Shown here: in pieces, positions 57,389-64,000 of the stretch
How positions within the stretch are numbered: position 1 is the first letter of the stretch
Layout: each line of letters starts with the position of its first letter
Source: Winogradskyella vidalii
GTDB lineage: Bacteria > Bacteroidota > Bacteroidia > Flavobacteriales > Flavobacteriaceae
DNA length: 64,000 bases
Direction of reading: 5' to 3'
NCBI RefSeq assembly: GCF_013403955.1
Contig: NZ_JABFDG010000005.1
Span: forward strand, 248,001 to 312,000
Position numbers and translations under genes: made by a program
The notes under the pieces: generated by a model
What the model was told of the DNA's origin: nothing
What the model saw: the letters and a program-made list of their open reading frames with translations, nothing else
Databases searched by the model: none

Positions 57389-58228
57389 ATGATAGCATTT
57401 AACAAAACCATTGCTTACACTGAAACATGGAAACACACTTTGTGGATCGCTTTATTGGTTGGTGTAATTCTCCCATTATTACTTATTACTTTAGAGCCTT
57501 TTGATACCAGTAATAGTTTTTCTTATAAACACCTAAGGTTAGCAGGGTATGCAATTTGTATTGTTCTGCCTATTCTCGTAGTTCACCCATTTGAAAATTA
57601 TGTATATAAGCGGCAAGTGAAGCGTTGGTTTGTGCTAAATGAATTCCTTTATATACTCGTTACGTTATTCTTAATATTTGTATGTTGTTTTTTCTATCAC
57701 TTTTATGTGGTTAGTGGAGCTTCTACTTTAAACACATCTTATATCTGGGGCTTTATTGGAACGTTCGGATTGCCGTTTACACCAATTATTGTGCCTTTGT
57801 GGTTGTATCTGCGTTCAAAGTATGGCGTAATTGAAGTGCCACTTCAAGATAAAAAGAATATCGTAGTAGAAAAAAGCATTACGATTCAAGGCGAAAGTAA
57901 ATCTGAAACCCTCACTATTTTAGAGTCGGATTTTATCTATGCGCAATCCCAACAAAATTATGTTGAAGTCTTTTATCTCACAAAAGATGGGGTGCAACAA
58001 AAAATGTTTAGAAGTACACTTTCTAACATTATAAAACAATTACCAAATGCATGGCAAGTTCACCGTTCGTATTTAGTGAATTTAGATTTTTTAACAGCTG
58101 TAGAAGGAAATGCTAGAAAGCGTTTCATGAAAATTTCTCATGTCGAAGATAGCATTCCAATTTCCCAGAAGTACTATGCAGCCTTGTCTAAACGGCTTTC
58201 AAATTCGTCCCAAGACCTTCAAGATTAG
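57389..58228 (+). CDS. LytTR DNA-binding regulator with membrane domain
   Basis: A 279-residue protein (ATG at 57389; a GTG at 57383 is also in frame). The N-terminal half has four membrane helices (about 18-38, 50-68, 84-108 and 118-142), and the C-terminal half from about 175 is a LytTR domain: 'SDFIYAQSQQNYVEVFYL', 'RSTLSNIIKQLPNAWQVHRSYLVNLDFLTAVEG' and 'DSIPISQKYYAAL'. There is no receiver domain, so it is a membrane-bound LytTR regulator as common in Bacteroidota. Target unknown; typical sites are direct repeats upstream of regulated genes. Confidence 0.88.
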   Translation: MIAFNKTIAYTETWKHTLWIALLVGVILPLLLITLEPFDTSNSFSYKHLRLAGYAICIVLPILVVHPFENYVYKRQVKRWFVLNEFLYILVTLFLIFVCCFFYHFYVVSGASTLNTSYIWGFIGTFGLPFTPIIVPLWLYLRSKYGVIEVPLQDKKNIVVEKSITIQGESKSETLTILESDFIYAQSQQNYVEVFYLTKDGVQQKMFRSTLSNIIKQLPNAWQVHRSYLVNLDFLTAVEGNARKRFMKISHVEDSIPISQKYYAALSKRLSNSSQDLQD

Positions 58229-58332
58229 CCCTGAAGTTTCAATTTCGACACAAAATCCTCAGGTTCATCACACTCTTTTTTTTTAGTGGTTTTTATGCGT
58301 TCTATTTGTAGGGAACATTAAAAACAACACCA

Positions 58333-59550
58333 ATGAAAAATTTCAAAATCTTAAGCTTTACAATTTTAATCATAGTATTAACGAGCTGTTCTTCGCGCAA
58401 ATATGTTAACTATTTAAAAGACCATACTGAAGTTGTAGAAATGGCAGATACGCTTCAATTTAATTCCTTAGATGATGACTTTTATAATAACAAACTCTTT
58501 TTTGTAGGAGAGGTTCACGAAGTAGCATCATCACCACGAATTGATTATGCCATGTTCACGCAACTTAACGAGAAAGTAAACATAGACATTTACTTAGCGG
58601 AGATGGATATTGCCCAAGGCTATTATCTTCAGAAGTATTTAGAAGGCTCAGATGAACATGAATTAAAAGATATTCTTAAAGAATGGGTAGTTTATATCGG
58701 AAGCATCTCCGAGCAATACCGAAACAAATGGGTGAAAATGCGAGCATACTATGCCACACTTCCGGAAGTGTCTAAATTTCAGCTTGTGGCTATCGATAAA
58801 ATTTCAGATTTCAATCTTTTAAGACAATTACTAAATGAGAAATTACCAGTAGCATATCAATCAACAATTCCAACAGATGCTGAAGAATTAATAACTTGGT
58901 CAGAGCAGGAGTTAAATACCATCATAGCGTCAGAAGAATCAAAGCTAACAATAGAGGATACTAACCTTCTTAAAAACATTCAATTTAATTTAGCTAACCA
59001 TAAGAACATAAGGTCTAGAGATCAATTCATGTATCAGAATTTCAAAAGATATTACACACAAAACCATTGGAAAGACGAAAATATTTATGGTGGTTTTGGA
59101 TTTGCGCACACTTTACAAGCCTATGATTATAGGTTAGCAGGGAAAATAAAAAATGATACTACGATGCCATATTATAATAAAATGGTAAGCATGAATGCCT
59201 TATATGTAGATTCTAAATTAACGGTAGATAGTAGGGCATTGCCAAAATTCATGCAAGATAAAGGTCAGGACTTTACACGATTTAAGTATTCGCAAGATAA
59301 TCGATTGTTCATGTATATTCAAGGTATAGCGGATTATAAATGTGTAACGGAACCAAATTCTATAAGCTTATTAAAATTAGACGCTAAAGATTCACCGTAC
59401 TTAAATTCTACCCGAGGAACTAAGGTTAAGAAGCTCATCACTATTTGGGATGGTTTGGATATTTTAGAAGGGACTTCCACCACAGATTACGCGCAATATG
59501 TGTTTTTTGTAAGAAATGCCGATTGGATTACGCCTGATGAAAATATATAG
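58333..59550 (+). CDS. EreA/ChaN-like lipoprotein
   Basis: A 405-residue lipoprotein: leader ends IVLTSC with Cys at residue 19. The body resembles the Tiki/EreA/ChaN superfamily: 'NKLFFVGEVHEVASSPRIDYAMFTQLN', with the conserved GExH motif, an acidic 'IYLAEMDIAQG' strand and 'GGFGFAHTLQA' with a late His. Superfamily members include erythromycin esterase, haem-binding ChaN and metalloprotease-like Tiki; which applies cannot be told. It follows the LytTR gene by 104 bases and may be its target, which is positional inference. Confidence 0.65.
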   Translation: MKNFKILSFTILIIVLTSCSSRKYVNYLKDHTEVVEMADTLQFNSLDDDFYNNKLFFVGEVHEVASSPRIDYAMFTQLNEKVNIDIYLAEMDIAQGYYLQKYLEGSDEHELKDILKEWVVYIGSISEQYRNKWVKMRAYYATLPEVSKFQLVAIDKISDFNLLRQLLNEKLPVAYQSTIPTDAEELITWSEQELNTIIASEESKLTIEDTNLLKNIQFNLANHKNIRSRDQFMYQNFKRYYTQNHWKDENIYGGFGFAHTLQAYDYRLAGKIKNDTTMPYYNKMVSMNALYVDSKLTVDSRALPKFMQDKGQDFTRFKYSQDNRLFMYIQGIADYKCVTEPNSISLLKLDAKDSPYLNSTRGTKVKKLITIWDGLDILEGTSTTDYAQYVFFVRNADWITPDENI

Positions 59551-59732
59551 TCGCAATCATTCTTTGAAATTCTGAGTTTTAGAAGGGGTCATTTCGAACA
59601 CATGTAAGAATTAGTATGCTTATAATGGATTAAGTTGATGGTATTCCTCGTGCCTTGGAATGACATATTCTGAATTTTTAATATCTGGTATTGATTTCAA
59701 AAAATATAATTCAAACTATTACACAAATAACT

Positions 59733-59740
59733 TACATTTG
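59733..59740 (+). promoter_or_regulatory. -7 promoter box upstream of ychF
   Basis: TACATTTG, an exact TAnnTTTG, followed by CAGTCGC. At -33 there is only TTC (59710-59712). The start codon is 113 bases downstream, so the leader would contain the hairpin at 59818-59837. Confidence 0.5.
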
Positions 59741-59817
59741 CAGTCGCAAAATTTCTCATACACATGCTTTTTAATTGAAAGAAGTGGTTTTGAGAAATAA
59801 AGTGTTTTATTAATAAG

Positions 59818-59837
59818 ATTCCCGTTTTCACGGGAAT
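59818..59837 (+). promoter_or_regulatory. perfect hairpin 15 bases before the ychF start
   Basis: ATTCCCGT (59818-59825) and ACGGGAAT (59830-59837) form a perfect 8-bp stem with loop TTTC, in the predicted 5' leader. It may modulate translation or be a REP-like remnant. Confidence 0.55.
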
Positions 59838-59852
59838 GAAAATATATTTTCG

Positions 59853-60947
59853 ATGAAAGCAGGAATCGTAGGATTACCAAACGTAGGAAAGTCAACGTTA
59901 TTTAATTGTTTGTCTAACGCTAAAGCGCAAAGTGCCAACTTTCCGTTTTGTACTATAGAACCTAATATTGGTGTGGTAAATGTACCAGACCCTAGATTAG
60001 AAAAGTTAGAAGAATTGGTGAATCCGGAGCGTGTTTTACCAGCAACAGTTGAGATTGTAGATATTGCAGGTTTAGTAAAAGGCGCTTCTAAAGGTGAAGG
60101 TTTAGGAAATCAATTCTTAGCTAATATTAGAGAAACGGATGCAATTTTGCATGTGTTACGTTGTTTTGATAATGAAAATATAGTGCATGTTGATGGTTCT
60201 GTAGATCCTATTAGAGACAAGGAAACTATTGATATGGAATTACAGTTAAAAGATTTAGAAACTGTAGATAAAAAACTAGATAAAGTTAAGCGTGCTGCAA
60301 AAACAGGGAATAAAGACGCACAAAAAGAAGAAGCTATTCTTTTAAAAATTAAAGAAAACTTAGAGGCAGGAGTTTCAGTTAGAGCTTTAGAATTTTCTGA
60401 GGAAGATTACGAAGAGTTTGTACAGCCATCTCAGTTTATTACCGATAAGCCTGTTATGTATGTGTGTAATGTAGATGAAGGCGCTGCAAATACAGGTAAT
60501 GCCTATGTAGATAAAGTACGTGAAGCGGTTAAAGATGAAAATGCTGAAGTCTTAGTTTTAGCTGTTGGAACAGAAGCTGATATTAACGAGTTAGATGACT
60601 ACGAAGAGCGTCAAATGTTTTTAGCAGATATAGGTTTAGAAGAGCCAGGTTCTGCAAAATTAATTCGTTCTGCATACAAGTTGTTAAATCAACAAACCTA
60701 TTTTACGGCAGGTGTTAAAGAAGTGAGAGCTTGGACGGTTAATGTTGGAGCAACAGGCCCGCAGGCAGCAGGTGTGATTCATACCGATTTTGAAAAAGGA
60801 TTTATTAGAGCTGAAGTTATTGCTTACGATGATTATGTACAGTTTGGAAGTGAAGCCAAAGTAAAAGAAGCAGGAAAAATGCGCGTTGAAGGGAAGAATT
60901 ACATTGTTAAGGATGGCGATGTGATGCATTTCTTGTTTAATGTGTAA
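59853..60947 (+). CDS. ychF: redox-regulated ATPase YchF (OLA1-like)
   Basis: A 364-residue Obg-family P-loop protein that prefers ATP and interacts with ribosomes. G1 'GLPNVGKST' (about 7-15), switch '[14 protein letters not shown]', G3 '[20 protein letters not shown]', the YchF-specific 'NVDE' in place of the GTP-specific NKxD, a helical coiled domain about 130-200 and a C-terminal TGS domain with '[32 protein letters not shown]' and '[11 protein letters not shown]'. All expected parts are intact. Highly conserved housekeeping gene. Confidence 0.96.
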   Translation: MKAGIVGLPNVGKSTLFNCLSNAKAQSANFPFCTIEPNIGVVNVPDPRLEKLEELVNPERVLPATVEIVDIAGLVKGASKGEGLGNQFLANIRETDAILHVLRCFDNENIVHVDGSVDPIRDKETIDMELQLKDLETVDKKLDKVKRAAKTGNKDAQKEEAILLKIKENLEAGVSVRALEFSEEDYEEFVQPSQFITDKPVMYVCNVDEGAANTGNAYVDKVREAVKDENAEVLVLAVGTEADINELDDYEERQMFLADIGLEEPGSAKLIRSAYKLLNQQTYFTAGVKEVRAWTVNVGATGPQAAGVIHTDFEKGFIRAEVIAYDDYVQFGSEAKVKEAGKMRVEGKNYIVKDGDVMHFLFNV

Positions 60948-61099
60948 CGGTTTATAGCTTGTTGTGTTTAATCTGTTTGTCTGGTTGAGTGCAGTTGAAA
61001 CCTCTTTTACAAGTTTATTCGATTACTCGTCAATGCTTTGTTTTAAGGTTAGTTTCTAAGATGAACTAAATCACATCAAATGCAACCCCAGAAATCAAA

Positions 61100-61554
61100 A
61101 CTTCAATCAACGCAGACTTAAAAACCTGTTTCGATTTGGCTCGCTATATTGATTTTTATCAGCAAAGTCTAGAGCATACTAACAAAAAAGCATTGCAGGT
61201 AAAACTTCAGGCTTTACAGAATTAGGGGAGTCAGTGACTTGGGAAGCCAAACATTTCGGAATTAAACACAATCTCACGTCAAAAATCACTGAATTTAATA
61301 GTCCGACTTATTTTGTAGATGAAATGGTTTCAGGTGCTTTTATATCGTTTAAGCATGAGCATGTATTTCAGATATAAAACGACAAAGCATTAATGATTGA
61401 TAAGTTTTATTTTCAATCGCCTTTTGGAACTTTCGTAAAATAAGTGAATCACTTGTTTTTAAAACGTTACCAGACGAATCTTTTGATGACTAGGAAAATA
61501 CTTTTAAATCAAAAAGCGGAAGAATTATCTGGTATAAGCGATAACGAGCAATAG
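61100..61554 (+). pseudogene. decayed SRPBCC-family gene
   Basis: Translating by eye gives pieces of an SRPBCC ligand-binding protein. Frame one (61100 on) reads 'INADLKTCFDLARYIDFYQQSL', running to a stop near 61222. A second frame from about 61198 reads 'GKTSGFTELGESVTWEAKH', 'GIKHNLTSKITEFNSPTYFV' and 'DEMVSGAFISFKHEHVFQ', then TAA at 61375, more matching sequence 'MIDKFYFQSPFGTF', TAA at 61441, and 'LFLKRYQTNLLMTRK' to the TAG at 61552. So there is at least one frameshift and two in-frame stops, and no start codon in frame. Family name is from memory of Bacteroidota SRPBCC proteins of about 150 residues. Decay looks fairly recent since order and motifs are kept. Confidence 0.8.
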
Positions 61555-61810
61555 GTAGATTACCATGTCCTTGGTCATTGAAATGACGGTTTCATTTAGA
61601 TTGAGTTTAATTAAGAATATTTTGTCTCTAATTTAGTTAGAATTTGTTGAATTCGTGTCAGGTTTCAGTTATTAAGAGTCAATTTCAACCTCAATTTTAA
61701 GTTCAGCTTCATTTTCTTATAAGTTGTTAATTACTTTACCTAGGCCTTATTTCATTTTTTAAGGCGATAGTCTTATATTAGCCTTTCATCTTAATGTTTC
61801 CAGAATTTCT

Positions 61811-63670
61811 ATGTCAGAACAGACTAACTATACCGAAGATAACATACGCTCACTCGATTGGAAAGAACATATCCGAATGCGACCGGGTATGTATATCGGA
61901 AAATTAGGTGATGGGTCTTCTCCAGATGATGGTATTTATATTCTTCTCAAGGAAGTTCTAGATAACTCTATTGATGAGTATGTGATGGGCGCTGGTAAGA
62001 CCATTGAAATTTCAGTGCAAGGCGAGCGTGTTATTGTTAGAGATTATGGTCGTGGAATTCCTCTTGGTAAAGTTGTAGATGTTGTCTCTAAGATGAATAC
62101 AGGAGGTAAGTACGATTCTAAAGCCTTTAAGAAATCGGTAGGTTTAAATGGAGTAGGTACCAAAGCGGTAAATGCATTATCGTCTTATTTTAGAGTGGAA
62201 TCTACAAGAGATAATAAATCAGCCTCTGCTGAATTTGAGCAAGGGAATCTTACCAATCAAGAGCTCTTAGAAGAAACCAGTCGCAGAAAAGGAACCAAAG
62301 TAAGCTTTATTCCTGATGAGATTATTTTTAAAAAATATAAGTATAGAAACGAGTATATCGTAAAAATGCTTAAAAACTATGTGTATCTAAATCCTGGATT
62401 AACCATAGTTTTTAATGGTGAAAAATATTTTAGTGAAAATGGTTTAAAGGATTTATTGTCCGAAACTATTAATGAAACGGATTTACTCTATCCAATTATT
62501 CACTTAAAAGGTGATGATATTGAAGTGGCACTTACACATAGTAAAACTCAATACAGTGAAGAATACCATTCGTTTGTAAATGGACAAAATACAACCCAGG
62601 GTGGAACACATCTAGCAGCCTATAGAGAGGCTTTAGTTAAAACCATTAGGGAGTTTTATGGAAAAAGTTATGATGCATCCGATATTAGAAAGTCGGTGGT
62701 GTCTGCTATTGCCATAAAAGTGATGGAGCCTGTTTTTGAAAGTCAAACAAAAACAAAACTAGGTTCTACAGATATGGGGGGTGATTTGCCAACAGTAAGA
62801 ACTTATATTAACGATTTTGTAAAAACCTATTTAGATAATTTTTTACATAAAAATCCAGATACTGCTGAAAAAATCCAACGTAAAATCCTTCAGGCAGAAC
62901 GTGAGCGCAAAGAATTATCAGGTATTCGAAAGCTAGCTAAAGACCGTGCAAAAAAAGCCAGTCTACACAATAAAAAATTGCGCGATTGCCGTGTGCATTT
63001 TGGAGATACAAAAAATGAACGTTATTTAGAAACCACCCTGTTTATTACAGAGGGAGATTCGGCTTCGGGTAGTATCACTAAATCACGAGATGTAAATACG
63101 CAAGCTGTTTTTAGTTTAAAAGGAAAGCCTTTAAATAGTTACGGTTTAAGTAAAAAAATTGTTTACGAAAATGAGGAGTTCAACTTGCTCCAAGCTGCAT
63201 TAAATATTGAAGAATCTCTTGAGGATTTACGTTACAATAATGTGGTAATTGCAACAGATGCCGATGTTGATGGGATGCACATTCGTTTGTTATTGATTAC
63301 GTTTTTTCTACAGTTTTTTCCTGAAGTGATTAAAGATGGACATTTATATATTTTACAAACCCCTTTATTTAGGGTTCGAAATAAAAAGGAAACCATTTAT
63401 TGTTATTCCGAAGACGAACGTCGTGATGCGATGGAAAAATTAAAGCCAAAACCAGAAATCACTCGATTTAAAGGTTTGGGTGAAATTTCGCCAGATGAAT
63501 TTGTGCATTTCATTGGTGAAGATATTCGTTTAGATCCTGTTATGTTAGATAAAGAGATGTCTATAGAAGAATTATTGTCGTTCTACATGGGGAAAAATAC
63601 ACCAACACGACAAGAATTTATTATTGACAATCTTAAAGTTGAACTTGATGTTGTTGAGGAAGCTATATGA
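61811..63670 (+). CDS. parE: DNA topoisomerase IV subunit B (ParE)
   Basis: ATPase subunit of the decatenating type IIA topoisomerase. 619 residues, the short length of Bacteroidota ParE rather than GyrB. GHKL ATPase motifs: '[15 protein letters not shown]', '[11 protein letters not shown]', '[16 protein letters not shown]'; transducer with '[12 protein letters not shown]'; TOPRIM with EGDSASG at about 414-420, '[11 protein letters not shown]' and '[19 protein letters not shown]'; C-terminal '[13 protein letters not shown]'. No GyrB-type insert is seen. It overlaps the next start (ATGA). parC is expected just beyond the window. Confidence 0.93.
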   Translation: MSEQTNYTEDNIRSLDWKEHIRMRPGMYIGKLGDGSSPDDGIYILLKEVLDNSIDEYVMGAGKTIEISVQGERVIVRDYGRGIPLGKVVDVVSKMNTGGKYDSKAFKKSVGLNGVGTKAVNALSSYFRVESTRDNKSASAEFEQGNLTNQELLEETSRRKGTKVSFIPDEIIFKKYKYRNEYIVKMLKNYVYLNPGLTIVFNGEKYFSENGLKDLLSETINETDLLYPIIHLKGDDIEVALTHSKTQYSEEYHSFVNGQNTTQGGTHLAAYREALVKTIREFYGKSYDASDIRKSVVSAIAIKVMEPVFESQTKTKLGSTDMGGDLPTVRTYINDFVKTYLDNFLHKNPDTAEKIQRKILQAERERKELSGIRKLAKDRAKKASLHNKKLRDCRVHFGDTKNERYLETTLFITEGDSASGSITKSRDVNTQAVFSLKGKPLNSYGLSKKIVYENEEFNLLQAALNIEESLEDLRYNNVVIATDADVDGMHIRLLLITFFLQFFPEVIKDGHLYILQTPLFRVRNKKETIYCYSEDERRDAMEKLKPKPEITRFKGLGEISPDEFVHFIGEDIRLDPVMLDKEMSIEELLSFYMGKNTPTRQEFIIDNLKVELDVVEEAI

Positions 63671-64000
63671 GAACTGATAACAGAAAAGTAAAAAACATCA
63701 TTGTTTCTATCTATTTTCTATTGGTAGTCATTGCTGTTTTTTTAGCTACCGTTTTTAAATCTTATCATTTATTTGAAGGCAGTTCTTTGTATGTCTTTAT
63801 AGGTTTACTTGTAGCTGTAGTAATTGTGCACTTTATAGCTCGTTTTTTTGAATACGATAGCGATGGTGCTCAAATTATTATCACTAATAGTGGCTTAATA
63901 CTTAATGATATTTTTAATTATCGAGAAAATAAAGTGGAAATCGCTAAAGATAAGTTGGCAGGTTTTAGGATTATCAATTATTTCTTTTATAAAAGTTTGA
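63667..64000 (+). CDS. small membrane protein, 3' end off window
   Basis: An open frame from the ATG at 63667, overlapping the parE stop by four bases, runs 111 codons to the window edge. It has two membrane helices near residues 11-32 and 39-61, then '[46 protein letters not shown]', a PH-like strand pattern. I do not recognise a named family. Coupling to parE suggests it lies between parE and the expected parC gene. Confidence 0.7.
   Translation, partial: MRTDNRKVKNIIVSIYFLLVVIAVFLATVFKSYHLFEGSSLYVFIGLLVAVVIVHFIARFFEYDSDGAQIIITNSGLILNDIFNYRENKVEIAKDKLAGFRIINYFFYKSL

Larger units (their letters stand above)
59551..59852. other. 302-base region upstream of ychF
   Basis: No coding frame. Holds the -7 box at 59733 and a hairpin at 59818, plus GTCATTTC (59589-59596) and GGAATGAC (59657-59664), distant near-inverted 8-mers reminiscent of dispersed flavobacterial GTCATT...AATGAC repeats. 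Confidence 0.5.

Noticed and set aside
61555..61810. Possible small gene or regulatory RNA before parE
   Set aside because: No open frame of note; only a weak GTCATT/AATGAC inverted pair (61574-61587) with a two-base loop. Nothing supportable.

Overview
The window looks like a chromosomal segment of a low-GC member of the Flavobacteriaceae (Bacteroidota). Evidence is the gene families present: two proteins with type IX secretion (T9SS) C-terminal sorting domains, BshA of bacillithiol synthesis, DUF4294, DUF6146-like and DUF937 proteins, a TPR-HTH membrane regulator, Bacteroidota-type -7 promoter boxes (TAnnTTTG) and little use of Shine-Dalgarno sequences. Nothing in gene content marks it as a phage, plasmid or integrative element. 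No tRNA, rRNA or CRISPR array was seen.

Layout. 0-3 kb: tail of an (Fe-S)-binding protein, a small membrane protein, a YdbS/YdbT-like PH-domain pair and a conserved small protein often mislabelled an ABC ATPase. 3-9 kb: serB, a GH3/beta-lactamase fusion lipoprotein-like or periplasmic enzyme, and bshA. 9-15.3 kb: a membrane-anchored hypothetical, an AsmA-like protein, UvrD/PcrA helicase, a lipoprotein esterase and a Sua5/YciO protein. 15.5-28.4 kb: a T9SS cargo protein, a Bcr/CflA efflux pump, a three-gene biotin-dependent acyl-CoA carboxylase set (BCCP, BC, CT), a TPR-HTH regulator and a T9SS beta-propeller-like protein. 28.7-38.7 kb: PrsW-like protease, NUDIX, M42 peptidase, an ABC ATPase with a giant permease/M1-peptidase partner, a non-coding block with three copies of a 76-bp two-hairpin unit, DUF4294, hemolysin III and lipoate ligase. 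39-48.3 kb: a DUF2339/DUF3999 pair, a LolD-like ATPase, small proteins, a TonB receptor with a His/Asp-rich loop suggesting zinc, and a DUF937 protein. 48.3-52.2 kb: serA, serC, a LuxC-like acyl-CoA reductase and a divergent 2[4Fe-4S] ferredoxin. 52.4-59.6 kb: a response regulator, a soluble multi-PAS histidine kinase, two unknown small proteins, a membrane LytTR regulator and an EreA/ChaN-like lipoprotein. 59.8-64 kb: ychF, a decayed SRPBCC gene, parE and the start of a small membrane protein.

Together, serA, serC and serB supply the whole phosphorylated serine pathway, split over two loci about 45 kb apart. The carboxylase genes fit propionyl-CoA to methylmalonyl-CoA conversion. Most of the rest is core housekeeping and envelope biology. 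The least explained parts are the 76-bp repeat block at 35.9-36.2 kb, the SRPBCC pseudogene at 61.1-61.6 kb, the DUF2339/DUF3999 pair and the ABC permease/M1 peptidase fusion. I did not find a convincing wholly new defence, mobile or biosynthetic system.
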